Assembly: GCF_027497495.1 (NCBI RefSeq)
Contig: NZ_CP114205.1
Span: 7,936,001 to 8,000,000 of the forward strand
Source: Streptomyces tubercidicus
GTDB lineage: Bacteria; Actinomycetota; Actinomycetes; Streptomycetales; Streptomycetaceae
Direction of reading: 5' to 3'
DNA: 64,000 nucleotides
Part shown: in pieces, positions 19,201 to 27,294 of the stretch
Layout of the letters: every line of letters starts with the position of its first letter
Numbering within the stretch: position 1 is the stretch's first letter
Notes under the pieces: model-generated
The model's input: the letters and a program-made list of their open reading frames with translations, nothing else
The model's database searches: none
What the model was told of the DNA's origin: nothing
Translations under genes and position numbers: made by a program

Positions 19201-20262
19201 GTCCTGGTGTGTCAGCGCCTCGCGGACGACGGCGCGGGCCCGCGCCAGGGCCTCGGCCGCCGTGGGCGAGCCGGACAGGTCGACGCGCAGGGCGAGGGAG
19301 TTGACGAGGAAGCCGATCAGGCCCGCGGCCGCGGGGCCACGCCGGTTGGCGACCGGGCTGCCGACAACGATGTCGGTACGTCCGGAGAGCCGCGACAGCA
19401 GGATCGCCCATCCGGTCAGGACGGCCACGAAGAGCGTGGCCCTGTGCCGGCGGGCCAGGGCGCGCAGGGCGGCCGTGGTCTCGGCGTCGAGCTCGAACTC
19501 GACCCGCCCGCCCTCGTGCCGCTGCTCCGGTGGCCGCGGGCGGTCGGTGGGCAGTTCAAGAACGGGCGGCGCCCCTTCGAGCGTGCGACGCCAGTAGCTT
19601 TCCTGGTCCGCCAGCGCACCGCCGAGGACGGCCTCGCGCTGGGCCTGCGCGTGGTCGGCGTACTGCATCGTGAGCGGCGGCAGCGGGTCGTCGCCGCCGT
19701 GCAGCAGCGCCTCGTAGAGCAGGCCGAGCTCTCTCATCATGACGTTCATCGACTGGCCGTCGTAGATGGCGTGGTGGAACGTCAACAGCAGCACATGGCG
19801 CTCGGCGCCCAAGGTGATCAGGCGGCCGCGTCCCAGCGGTCCGGCGGCCAGGTCGAAGGCGGTGCCGGCCTCCTCCTCCTGGAGCGCGGCGACGTGTGCG
19901 CCGGAGTCCCGGGCGTTGGTGAGGTCGTCGAAGGCGAGGGCGAAGCCGGCACCGGGCGGGTCGACGCACTGGAGCACCTCCCCGCTCCGCTCGACCAGAC
20001 GGGTCCGCAGCGTCTCGTGCCGCACGGTCAGCGCGTCCAGGCACCGCGCCAGGACGTCCCGTTCGAGCGGGCCGTCGAGCACGAAGGCCAGCGGCTCGTT
20101 GTACGCCGCGTTCGCGCCCGGCAGTTGGGCCAGGAACCACAGGCGCTGCTGGGCGAAGGAGGCCGGCCGGTTGGATCCCGCCGCCGGGCCGTAGCCGTCC
20201 GGCTCGGCGTCCCCGGGAGCGGGCGGCGTGGTGGCGGAGAGAGCGCGGGGGGTGTATGGCAC
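16219..20262 (-). CDS. NRPS module C-A-T-TE
   Basis: 1347 residues. A condensation domain (about 30-460; HHAIYDG at 163-169, catalytic His164) is followed by an adenylation domain (about 500-1000; FTSGSTGRPKG), a thiolation domain near 1050 (EIGGTSLS) and a type I thioesterase (GLSYGG). Read by eye against GrsA, the A-domain pocket is D-A-H-F-L-G-G-L-Y-K, which I cannot assign to an amino acid. It is the first gene of the operon, and its stop overlaps the start of the hybrid NRPS-PKS. A leading C domain implies an acyl or peptidyl donor in trans, either from the acyl ligase at 4085 (N-acyl cap) or from the hybrid protein. Its own TE makes strictly colinear assembly unlikely. About 1 kb of non-coding sequence upstream probably holds the operon promoter. 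Confidence 0.92.
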   Translation of the reverse strand: MPYTPRALSATTPPAPGDAEPDGYGPAAGSNRPASFAQQRLWFLAQLPGANAAYNEPLAFVLDGPLERDVLARCLDALTVRHETLRTRLVERSGEVLQCVDPPGAGFALAFDDLTNARDSGAHVAALQEEEAGTAFDLAAGPLGRGRLITLGAERHVLLLTFHHAIYDGQSMNVMMRELGLLYEALLHGGDDPLPPLTMQYADHAQAQREAVLGGALADQESYWRRTLEGAPPVLELPTDRPRPPEQRHEGGRVEFELDAETTAALRALARRHRATLFVAVLTGWAILLSRLSGRTDIVVGSPVANRRGPAAAGLIGFLVNSLALRVDLSGSPTAAEALARARAVVREALTHQDLPFERAVELVNPPRSAAHTPLFQTMFAWQPDRQNILDLPGVRAEPLRIPRAPARFDISLVAVESADRVVGHLDYATSLYDRATAQRWADHLQHLLRDMARHPDRDIAALELMGEEERLHLLRDWDATAAVLEPALSASAAAPTPQSVLAASGLVELFETQVRARPHQTAVVCRDGALDYATLDRRANRLAHALIARSVRPGDVIGLHVTRSRALAVGILGILKAGAAFLPLDPDLPRDRLVGMVQDAACPLVLSDHDAGQRPEQWLSLAATESEGVTGEHPPYDIGHAPDRLAYVIFTSGSTGRPKGVAVEHGSILNLFANWQAHMGSRPGEAGSAWSSIGFDASVHELLLPLTTGGVLHIVSEELRGDPEALMGWMREHGIVQAFLPPAYVKWIDEDPARRLHGLSLRTLLTGVESLTESALHRLTRHLPDLRICFGYGPTEATLYSTAYYRPRPLERQCPIGRPLGNTRLYVLDSRMQPVPPGVVGEVYLGGACLARGYLNRPDLTEERFLPDPFLPGERVYRTGDLARRLPDGQAHYLGRADDQVKLRGFRIEPAEIEAALSALPDVREAVVLVYRDGTGQSRLVAGIGRGAAPERTVHDWRTALGQRLPDYMVPAVFVDLPALPLNPSGKLDRPALIELARAQSSRQVNTASPRDHVEHGLHRIWQEVLLHTNIGIGDNFFEIGGTSLSAIKMAHGVAETFGRSVPVAEIMLRPTIEALGALLREGGAYRAAGNVIEFRGGTEARVVCVHPGGGTAFCYLPLAGFLPETVALHGIQSPGINPGEDPLPSVEAMADAYLELLEPLGTGPLVLTGLSYGGLVAHEMGRRLARRGRTDISVVLLDTQATDDPAARAAITAVDMAEFRDKLVRFNGMYPGIDDAQVERYFRIYNHNRMTARDHLPGSSPARLVLAQAVPDGADTSFHAEVRAFWQQRCTGDFRVEPMDCDHWEMLENSEAARVADIITAELAHHGARPVPADSPVDAFSPRGA

Positions 20263-21276
20263 CGGCGTTACCTGGCTTTCCCGATCTGTGTGACTGTCTG
20301 GGGGCGAGGAGGGGAGTTCACCGGCCTTGGCACGGGCGGATCACACCGCATGGCGAGGCGCGGGCGGATCTCGTCGGGAGTCTGCCGACGACCCGGCCAC
20401 GGTGGCCGGAAACAGAGGAACGCACGGCGTCACCGCCGCGACCCGGCACACCTTCGGCTACGGATTCCGGCCACGCTTCGACTCCTCGATCTGGCGGTAA
20501 AACCTTGCCCGGCCTCCGGGAACCGCGGACCCCGCGCAACGCGAATGACGCCCTACCACCCCATGTCTGAAGGGTGGGCGGACGGCAGGCATTTACGCTT
20601 TTTGCGGCATCCGAGACACCGCCGCGATCATTGATCAGCAGGTTAGGTGCTGTCAACACCCAAGTTACGACAGGGCGCCAACTCCTCTGTCAGAGCAAGA
20701 AGTTCTGCGCCCGACGGGGCATGAGGTATCGGTCGCCACACACCTGCCCTGCGCGGGGCAGGGGGGATCCACCGCGTCGGCCCCACTTTCGCGCCACACT
20801 CCCAGCGGCGCAGCGGCGAGGCGAGCAGCTCTTCTCGGCCACCTGCAACTCCGGTCTGCACGGATGGTGGTCGACACCTCTCCGAACTCAGGAGTTGGGT
20901 GGTGCCGTGGATCCGCGGGGTGCGGCCTTACCTTGTCGACCAGGCCCCTCGCTTTGCCGAGTCTCGTTCTCTGTGGCTGCAGTTCTGACCGCGTACCTGC
21001 GCCGCGATACCGCCGCCCGGACCAGCGGAATCTCTTAGTGATCGAGCGATGACCGGTCGTGGCGACGGACCCGCGAGGGCGGTTTGCCGTCGGGGGGCTG
21101 AGTAGTGCCCACGCGCTCGGCCGAGAATTGACAGTTTGTTACTCGCTACCACTGGGTTCTCTGGTACGTCTGGCCGAAACGGTCGAAACCTGACAGGGCG
21201 CACATGCCCCACGCCTCCGAATTCCGGACCGAGACGTATTGCATTAGAGCGCACTCCAACTCCTAGCTTCGGAAGC
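20263..21276. other. Long intergenic region upstream of the NRPS operon
   Basis: About 1 kb between the divergent NRPS operon and the aldo/keto reductase. Open frames exist here, but none shows family motifs or a convincing ribosome site. The stretch 20590-20670 is less GC-rich than its surroundings and contains the small palindrome GATCATTGATC near 20626. A TTGACA hexamer is at 21128-21133, but no good -10 sits at the right spacing. It probably contains promoters for both flanking transcripts; no operator could be assigned. Confidence 0.4.
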
Positions 21277-22287
21277 ATGCGATACATCAAACTCGGAACG
21301 ACCGGACTGGAAGTCTCCGCCATCACCCTCGGCTGCATGAGCTTCGGCGAGCCGGACCGGGGCGGCGAGCCCTGGTCGCTGGGCGCGGACGCCAGCCGGG
21401 ACATCATCAAGCAGGCCCTTGAGGGCGGCGTCAACTTCCTCGACACGGCCAATGGGTACAGCGCCGGAAGCAGCGAGGAGATCGTCGGCCAGGCGGTCAA
21501 GGACTTCACCCGGCGCGAGGAGGTCGTTCTCTCCACCAAGGTCTGGATGCGGATGCGCCCCGGCCCGAACGGCGCCGGGCTGTCCCGCAAGGCGATCTTC
21601 GCCGAGCTCGACGCCTCCCTGAAGCGACTGGGGACCGACTACATCGACCTGTACCAGATCCACCGCTGGGACTACGACACCCCGATCGAGGAAACCCTTG
21701 AGGCGCTGCACGACGCGGTCAAGTCCGGGAAGGTCCGCTACATCGGAGCCTCTTCCATGCACGCCTGGCAGTTCGCCAAGGCCCTGTACCTGGCTGACCT
21801 GAACGGCTGGACCCGGTTCGTGTCGATGCAGGACCACTACAACCTCATCCACCGAGAAGCAGAGCGGGAGATGCTCCCGCTCTGCGCCGACCAGGGCATC
21901 GGCGTGATCCCGTGGAGCCCGCTGGCGCGGGGCAGGCTGACGCGGGCCCGGGACACCACCACGGCACGTGCCGAGACCGACCAGGGCGGCAAGATCCTCT
22001 ACCGCGACGAGGACCAGGCAGTGGCCGAGCGCGTCCACGAGATCGCGGGCAAGCGGGGTCTGTCCCCGGCCCAGGTCGCCCTGGCCTGGGTCATGCGCAA
22101 CCCGACGGTGACCTCGCCCATCGTCGGGGTCACCAAGCCGGCCCAGCTGGCCGACGCGGTCGCCGCGGTGGACGTCGAACTCGACGAAGACGAGGCCGCC
22201 TACTTGGAGGAGCCCTACCAGCCGCACGAGGCCGCCTACCTGGAGGAATCCTTCTACAAGCCGCAGCCTGTGGCGGGCTCCCGGTAG
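21277..22287 (+). CDS. Aldo/keto reductase
   Basis: 336 residues from the ATG at 21277, selected because MRYIKLGTTGLEVSAITLGC is the standard N-terminus of the family. The AKR catalytic tetrad can be read in order: Asp and Tyr in FLDTANGYSAG, Lys in LSTKVWM and His in YQIHRWDYD. The C-terminal cofactor region is intact (WSPLARGRLTR ... SPIVGVTKPAQL). These enzymes reduce carbonyls with NADPH in the cytosol. An oddity is a 36-bp imperfect tandem duplication at 22192-22263, which repeats EAAYLEE and extends the tail. The gene faces away from the NRPS operon and shows no clear link to it. Confidence 0.9.
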   Translation: MRYIKLGTTGLEVSAITLGCMSFGEPDRGGEPWSLGADASRDIIKQALEGGVNFLDTANGYSAGSSEEIVGQAVKDFTRREEVVLSTKVWMRMRPGPNGAGLSRKAIFAELDASLKRLGTDYIDLYQIHRWDYDTPIEETLEALHDAVKSGKVRYIGASSMHAWQFAKALYLADLNGWTRFVSMQDHYNLIHREAEREMLPLCADQGIGVIPWSPLARGRLTRARDTTTARAETDQGGKILYRDEDQAVAERVHEIAGKRGLSPAQVALAWVMRNPTVTSPIVGVTKPAQLADAVAAVDVELDEDEAAYLEEPYQPHEAAYLEESFYKPQPVAGSR

Positions 22288-22293
22288 TCCGGG

Positions 22294-22509
22294 CTACCGC
22301 CGGGCCTTCGACGAGTCCTTGGCCTCGGCCTTCACAGCCCTGTGGTCGGCCCGGCGGTGCTTGCGGGCGGTCGCGCGCAACTGCATGATCCGCGCGCTGC
22401 CCGCCGGCGCGGTGAGCAGGATGCCCGCCACCGCGGCCGGCAGCAGGGCCACGCGCAGCGGAACGTGCCCGTGGGCACCGAAGTAGCTGACGTCCAGCGA
22501 CTGCTGCTG
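22294..22509 (-). pseudogene. C-terminal fragment of a LapA-domain membrane protein
   Basis: The minus strand ending at the TAG at 22294 reads SLDVSYFGAHGHVPLRVALL, then PAAVAGILL and a basic tail (IMQLRATARKHRRADHRA). This is a transmembrane helix plus the cationic C-terminus typical of LapA/DUF1049-type proteins. No start codon or first transmembrane helix is present; the frame is cut next to the hydrolase stop at 22517. It is a leftover of a gene whose 5' part was lost. Confidence 0.55.
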
Positions 22510-22516
22510 AGTTTGG

Positions 22517-23314
22517 TCAAGTGGTAGCCACCTGAGATGTCTCTCCTGCGGGCCGTGACCCGTGGATGTACTGGTCGGCCCAGGCGCTGATGATGTGGGC
22601 GGCTCGCTGTGCTTGTCCTCGTGCGGTCAGGAGATGGTCTGCTCCTTCGAGTGATACGAAGCTTCGCGGGTGTCGTGCCTCGCGGAAGATCTCTCCGGCG
22701 TTGTCGATGTCGACGGTGTTGTCGGTCGGCGAATGCAGGACGAGTAGCGGCAGGTCCAACTCGCCGATCCGGTCCCGCAGGTGAGCACGGCGGACGTCTT
22801 CGACGAAGGCGCGCTTGAGGACCAGGGTCCTCCCGCCGACGAACCACTCGTGCGACCCTTCACTGAGCACGCGATCCACGACCGCGTCATACTGTCGCTC
22901 GACGTGGCTGGGATCGACCGGCGCCCCGATCGTGGCGACCGCGCGGACGCCGGTTGCCTCGGCCGCCGCGGCGAGGACGGCGGCGCCTCCCCATGAGTGC
23001 CCCACCAGCAGGTCTGCCGGAGTCCCGCGCTCCGCCATCATGGCTGCGGCACGGATCGTGTCCTGGACCTTGACGGTGAAGGAACCGTCCCCCCAGTCGC
23101 CGTCGGAGTCCCCGATCCCGAGGTTGTCGAAGCGCAGCATGCCGATCCCCTCGCGTGCCAGCTGCTTGCTGACGCGCGAGGCGGCCGGCGAGCCCTTGCC
23201 GAGCGTGAATCCGTGCACGAAGATCCCCCAGCCGCGGATCTCGCCGTCCGGCAGGTCGATCGCTCCGGCCAGTTCGGGGCCGACGACGCTCGGGAATCTC
23301 ACTTTTTCGCTCAT
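22517..23314 (-). CDS. Alpha/beta hydrolase
   Basis: 265 residues from the ATG at 23314 (MSEKVRFPSVVGPELAGAID). Oxyanion-hole HG is in GIFVHGFTLGKG, nucleophile elbow in LLVGHSWGGAAV (GHSWGG), acid in VLHSPTDNTVDID and catalytic His in SLEGADHLLT. The serine-aspartate-histidine triad is complete. The sequence resembles hydrolases often encoded near, or fused to, OsmC-type proteins, but no OsmC gene is adjacent. Substrate unknown. The gene directly upstream on the same strand, the glutamate-synthase-like gene ending at 23437, is 122 bases away and could be co-transcribed. Confidence 0.85.
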   Translation of the reverse strand: MSEKVRFPSVVGPELAGAIDLPDGEIRGWGIFVHGFTLGKGSPAASRVSKQLAREGIGMLRFDNLGIGDSDGDWGDGSFTVKVQDTIRAAAMMAERGTPADLLVGHSWGGAAVLAAAAEATGVRAVATIGAPVDPSHVERQYDAVVDRVLSEGSHEWFVGGRTLVLKRAFVEDVRRAHLRDRIGELDLPLLVLHSPTDNTVDIDNAGEIFREARHPRSFVSLEGADHLLTARGQAQRAAHIISAWADQYIHGSRPAGETSQVATT

Positions 23315-23436
23315 GTTGTGATCACCTAGGCAGGGGCTGTTCGTGGAGCAGGGAAGACAAGGGTGCCACCAGCCGGCGCCACGCGCGCGCTCCGGGCAGG
23401 GGAGCAGCGAGCGCGGAGCCTGCCGTGACCGGCGCG

Positions 23437-24981
23437 TCAGGCGTTCGGCTTCTGGTCGGAGGACTGCTCGGTGGTGAGCAGTGCGGTGATCTCCTCGGCG
23501 AGGTGCGGGCCGAGTTCGCCCCAGCCGTCCTTGTAGCCGTAGACGCCTGCCAGCGTGCGGGCCTCGTAGTCGCCGTTCATGATCTCGATGTCCGTGGCCG
23601 TGATGAGCGCCGGGTGGGCGACGCCGACGGCCGCCGAGACCTTCATCAGCTCCTTGCGGAGGGTGCGCAGGTAGACGGCGGCCCTGGTGGCCTTCGAGGC
23701 CGGGTCGAGGCCGCGGGCCAGCCACGGGCTCTGGGTGGCGATGCCGGTGGGGCACTTGTCGGTGTGGCACTTCTGCGCCTGGATGCAGCCGATCGACAGC
23801 ATCGCCTCACGGGCCACGTTGATCATGTCGGCACCCAGAGCGAAGGCGACCGCGGCGTTCTCGGGCAGGCCGAGCTTGCCGGAGGCGATGAACGTCAGGT
23901 CGTCGGTCAGCCCCCGCTCGGCGAAGGCGCCGTAGACCCGGGAGAAGCCCATCCGGAAGGGCAGCGACACCGAGTCGGAGAAGGTGAGCGGCGCCGCGCC
24001 GGTGCCGCCCTCGCCGCCGTCGATGGTCACGAAGTCGACACCACGGTCACCACGCGCCATCAGCGTGGCCAGCTCCTGCCAGAACTCCATCTCGCCCACC
24101 GCGCTCTTGATCCCGACCGGCAGGCCGGTCTCGGTGGCGAGCAGTTCGACGAAGTCGAGCATCGAGTCGACGTCGCCGAACGCGGTGTGCCGCGACGGGG
24201 AGGCGCAGTCCTCGCCGAGCGGGATGCCGCGGATCTCGGCGATTTCCGGGGTCACCTTCGCGCCCGGCAGCATTCCGCCCAGACCGGGCTTGGCACCCTG
24301 GGAGAGCTTGATCTCTATCGCCTTGACCGGGGCACCGGCGACCACGTCCTTGAGCTTGTCGATGTTGAAGCTGCCGTCCTCGTTGCGGCACCCGAAGTAG
24401 GACGTACCGATCTGAAGGACGAGGTCGCCGCCGTTGCGGTGGTACGGCGAGAGACCGCCCTCGCCCGTGTTGTGCAGGGTGCCCGCCAGCGCCGCGCCCT
24501 TGTTGAGCGCCGTGATCGCCGCGCCGGAGAGCGATCCGAAGCTCATCGCCGAGATGTTCACCACACTCGCCGGCCGGAACGCCTTGGCCCGCCCGCGCGG
24601 CCCGCCCAGCACCTTGGCCGAGGGCAGTGGGGCCTCCGGGTCGTGCGCGTCGGGCAGCGGGCCGGCGAACGTGCGCTGCTTCAGGTACGCGTGCCCCTGC
24701 ATGTGCTCGACGTCGTTGTCGGTTCCGAACCCGAAGTAGTTGTTCTCCCCCTTCGCCGACGCGTAGATCCAGGTGCGCTGGTCACGACTGAACGGGCGCT
24801 CCTCGTCGTTGGAGGTCACTATGTACTGCCGCAGCTCAGGCCCGATCGTCTCCAACAGGTACCGGGCATGCCCGAGCAGGGGGAAGTTCCGGAGCAATGC
24901 GTGCTTCTTCTGGACAAGGTCACGAGCGGCCACCAGTGCCAATGCTGTTGCGGAGGCCGTGGCGATGGTCCGGGCGCGCAT
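23437..24981 (-). CDS. FMN-binding glutamate synthase family protein
   Basis: 514 residues, a stand-alone version of the large-subunit synthase domain of glutamate synthase. The N-terminus has a hydrophobic stretch (TIATASATALALVAARDLV) that may anchor it to the membrane. FMN-barrel hallmarks follow: SAMSFGSLSGAAI, LNKGAALAGTLHNTGEGGLS, EIKLSQGAKPGLGG, TIDGGEGGTGAAP, and the cysteine cluster CIQAQKCHTDKCPTGIATQ, which resembles the iron-sulfur ligand region. No glutaminase domain is present. Proteins of this subfamily are common, and their physiological reaction is often uncertain. The gene is divergent from the TIM-barrel protein at 25328. Confidence 0.88.
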   Translation of the reverse strand: MRARTIATASATALALVAARDLVQKKHALLRNFPLLGHARYLLETIGPELRQYIVTSNDEERPFSRDQRTWIYASAKGENNYFGFGTDNDVEHMQGHAYLKQRTFAGPLPDAHDPEAPLPSAKVLGGPRGRAKAFRPASVVNISAMSFGSLSGAAITALNKGAALAGTLHNTGEGGLSPYHRNGGDLVLQIGTSYFGCRNEDGSFNIDKLKDVVAGAPVKAIEIKLSQGAKPGLGGMLPGAKVTPEIAEIRGIPLGEDCASPSRHTAFGDVDSMLDFVELLATETGLPVGIKSAVGEMEFWQELATLMARGDRGVDFVTIDGGEGGTGAAPLTFSDSVSLPFRMGFSRVYGAFAERGLTDDLTFIASGKLGLPENAAVAFALGADMINVAREAMLSIGCIQAQKCHTDKCPTGIATQSPWLARGLDPASKATRAAVYLRTLRKELMKVSAAVGVAHPALITATDIEIMNGDYEARTLAGVYGYKDGWGELGPHLAEEITALLTTEQSSDQKPNA

Positions 24982-25327
24982 GAACGTTCCTCTCCTCGGT
25001 GCTCGACTCCATCGCCATGCGGTGGAGCCGTCGTGCCGGGCGTTGGGCGGCGGGCACGCCCCAGCGGGCGTCAGCGTCCGTCGGAGGACGCCAGATGATA
25101 TTAGGGCTCGCCCGGATAGAGGGTCGCGCGTGGGCCGGTCTTCGCAGTGTGGGTGGTCCGGGCAGGTCGGAACAGGCTATGCACGGTGACGCTCGTGTAA
25201 CACGGCGTAATGGCGTGACTCCCGCTCTCCGGACTACGCGCGCGGTGCGGCCTTGACGCTGACGCAGCGGCAACTTGGACGATGACGCCGTACGGCAGGC
25301 ACACTCATTCCACCGGAGGCATTCGTC
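24982..25327. other. Divergent promoter region
   Basis: About 345 bp between two divergent genes. It is expected to hold both promoters. I see no tRNA, repeat or conserved small frame in it, and no operator could be assigned. Confidence 0.4.
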
Positions 25328-26347
25328 ATGTTGCGCGGCAAGGGCATCCATTACGACACCGGCACCTTTCCCAACGGCGACACGTCACGCCCCGTCTTCG
25401 ACGTTCGGGACGTCGAACGGGACATGCGTGTCGTCGCGGAGGATCTGCACTGCACCGCTGTCCGTATCACCGGGGGCGATCCGGACCGTATCGAGACTAC
25501 GGCGCGGTACGCGGCGGAGGCGGGCCTGGAGGTCTGGTTCTCGCCGTTTCCCTGCGAGCTGTCGAACGCCGAGATGCTGCCGCTGTTCACCGACTGCGCC
25601 GAGCGGACGGAGCGACTGCGACGCGACGGCGCCGAGGCTGTCCTCGTCACCGGCTGCGAACTCAGCGTGTTCGCCCGCGGATACCTGCCCGGGGACACAC
25701 TGAACGAGCGCATTCCGGTCCTGGCGGGCCCCGGCCGCGAAGCCGCGCTCCAGGGCATCCCCGACAAGGTCAACGCCTTCCTGGGGGAGGTCGTCGAAGC
25801 CGTGCGGCCCCTCTTCGGCGGCCGCGTGAGCTATGCCTCCTGCTCTCTGGACGGCGTGGACTGGGCCCCGTTCGACATCGTCGGCCTGGACGCCTTCCGT
25901 AGCCTGCGCAATGCGCCCACCTACCGCACCGACCTGCGCAAGGAATGTGGCCACGGCAAGCCCGTCGCCATCATGGAGGCCGGCTGCTGCACCTATCGGG
26001 GAGCGGGAGAACACGGCGGCGCCGGCTGGTACATGGCGAGGGAGGCTGACGGCGTCACCCTCAAACCCGGCCTGGTGCGCGACGAGGGCGAGCAGGTCCG
26101 CTACCTCGACGATCTCATGACCGTTTTCGAGGGGGAGGGCGTCGATTCCGTCTTCTGGTTCAGCTTCGCCGGTTTCAGCACACCCCACCGGACATCCGGA
26201 CCGGACGAGGACCTCGCCTCCTACGGCATCGTCAAAGTCCTGGACGAGCACAGCGGCTATCCCGCCGACAAGCGCGCCTACCCCGACATGCCCTGGGAAC
26301 CGAAGCAAGCGTTCCACGCACTCGCCACCCGCTACAGGGCCCACTGA
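25328..26347 (+). CDS. TIM-barrel, glycoside-hydrolase-like protein of unknown function
   Basis: 339 residues beginning MLRGKGIHYDTG, with a purine-rich site (GGAGG) ten bases upstream. The alternating pattern (AVRITGGDPDRIETTARYA, LEVWFSPFPCE, AVLVTGCELSVFARGY, DIVGLDAFR, VAIMEAGCC, SVFWFSFAGF) is that of a beta/alpha barrel. Acidic residues at strand ends (CELS, MEAG) are placed like the acid/base and nucleophile of clan GH-A glycosidases. Related Streptomyces proteins are sometimes labelled abortive infection proteins, but I see nothing supporting that role. There is no signal peptide, so it is probably cytoplasmic. Treat the enzymatic assignment as tentative. Confidence 0.75.
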   Translation: MLRGKGIHYDTGTFPNGDTSRPVFDVRDVERDMRVVAEDLHCTAVRITGGDPDRIETTARYAAEAGLEVWFSPFPCELSNAEMLPLFTDCAERTERLRRDGAEAVLVTGCELSVFARGYLPGDTLNERIPVLAGPGREAALQGIPDKVNAFLGEVVEAVRPLFGGRVSYASCSLDGVDWAPFDIVGLDAFRSLRNAPTYRTDLRKECGHGKPVAIMEAGCCTYRGAGEHGGAGWYMAREADGVTLKPGLVRDEGEQVRYLDDLMTVFEGEGVDSVFWFSFAGFSTPHRTSGPDEDLASYGIVKVLDEHSGYPADKRAYPDMPWEPKQAFHALATRYRAH

Positions 26348-26562
26348 GCTTCTTCGGAGCGGGTCCGTGTATGCCAACGCGTCCGCCGCCGAGCACGAGC
26401 GATTACGCCGCCTGCTGCGCGGCCGGGGCCGGACAGTGGTGCGGGCGGTGAGGGTGCCGCACCCGCTGGCAGCCTGCCCCGATCGTTGAGGGTGAAGAAG
26501 GGTGCGTTCACCGCCTCCCGGCCGGACGGTGACTCGCATCGGCCGTCCCCCGTTCCCTCAAG

Positions 26563-27183
26563 TCAGGTCAGAAGGTCGGCCTTCCGGTCCAACTCCGCCC
26601 GGAGTGCGACCACTTGCATGTTCAGTGCGAACTCGAAGCGCTCCTCGTAGGTGCCGGCGGCGGCGTGCGAAGCGGCCGCACTCAGTGCCGGGTACGCGGG
26701 GTCGTTGAATTCCGTCATGCACTCGGGCACCTCGGCGGAGTGCGCCTGCTGTTCCTGGGTGATGCCCAGGACCAGATAGAAGATGGTCCAGTTCGCCCAG
26801 GCCGCCGTGCGATGCGAGAAGCCGGCGTCGAGCAGGGTCTGGATCATCGTGTCGGCGAACCGGTAGGTGTTCGGCTCGGTGGTGGCGAGCCCGGCGAGCA
26901 GACGGGCCGCATCGCGACGGGCAAGGATCGCTCTCCGGCACCAGCGCGCCAGGGCCTGGACCCGGTCCTCCCACGGGTCGGGCAGGGCGTCGACGTCCAG
27001 GCCCGCGAGGACGGCGTCCGACATCAGCACGAGCAGGCGGTGCTTGTTGTCCACGTGCCAGCGCACGGTGTTGTGCTGCACCCCCAGCCGGTCCGCGACG
27101 GCACGCATGGTCACCATGTCCAGGCCCTGATGGTCGAGTACTTCCAGCGCCGCGTCGACGACTTCTGCCCGGCTGGTGCCCAT
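26563..27183 (-). CDS. TetR-family transcriptional regulator
   Basis: 206 residues from the ATG at 27183. The N-terminal helix-turn-helix reads VVDAALEVLDHQG ... MRAVADRLGVQHNTVRWHV, as in TetR-class repressors with a TetR_C-type ligand domain (YRFADTMIQTLLDAGF ... WTIFYLVLGITQEQQ). It is divergent from the hydrolase remnant at 27295 and the downstream oxidoreductase genes. Three copies of a 15-bp palindrome lie in the short shared region, one 27 bases from its own start codon. Autorepression and control of the rightward genes are therefore likely. Confidence 0.9.
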   Translation of the reverse strand: MGTSRAEVVDAALEVLDHQGLDMVTMRAVADRLGVQHNTVRWHVDNKHRLLVLMSDAVLAGLDVDALPDPWEDRVQALARWCRRAILARRDAARLLAGLATTEPNTYRFADTMIQTLLDAGFSHRTAAWANWTIFYLVLGITQEQQAHSAEVPECMTEFNDPAYPALSAAASHAAAGTYEERFEFALNMQVVALRAELDRKADLLT

Positions 27184-27209
27184 GGGCGCTGCCTCTCTCG
27201 TGATGCCTC

Positions 27210-27280
27210 TTGTCCGGCGGACAATATACGGCGACCTCTCTTGTCCAGTGGACAAGGCTCCGTTATTGTCCACTGGACAA
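27210..27280. promoter_or_regulatory. Three palindromic operators TTGTCC-N3-GGACAA
   Basis: Perfect 6-bp half-sites with a 3-base spacer occur three times: 27210-27224 (TTGTCCGGCGGACAA), 27241-27255 (TTGTCCAGTGGACAA) and 27266-27280 (TTGTCCACTGGACAA). The second and third are also extended into a larger inverted repeat by CCTCTC and GAGAGG on their outer sides (27235-27286). They lie between the TetR gene and the divergent transcript and are the obvious binding sites for that repressor. Confidence 0.8.
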
Positions 27281-27294
27281 GAGAGGAGTCCACA

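Noticed and set aside
6725..20634. Three very long open frames on the + strand across the NRPS/PKS genes (over 1100 codons each)
   Set aside because: They are antisense shadows of high-GC coding sequence; their translations are Gly/Arg/Val/Gln-rich without any domain, while the minus strand carries continuous NRPS/PKS motifs.
20574..21038. Open frame of about 150 codons upstream of the NRPS operon
   Set aside because: No ribosome site, no family resemblance, and mixed composition including Cys-rich runs typical of out-of-frame translation.
21128..21160. Sigma-70-like promoter with TTGACA before the aldo/keto reductase
   Set aside because: No acceptable -10 element 16-19 bases downstream; kept only as a remark in the intergenic entry.
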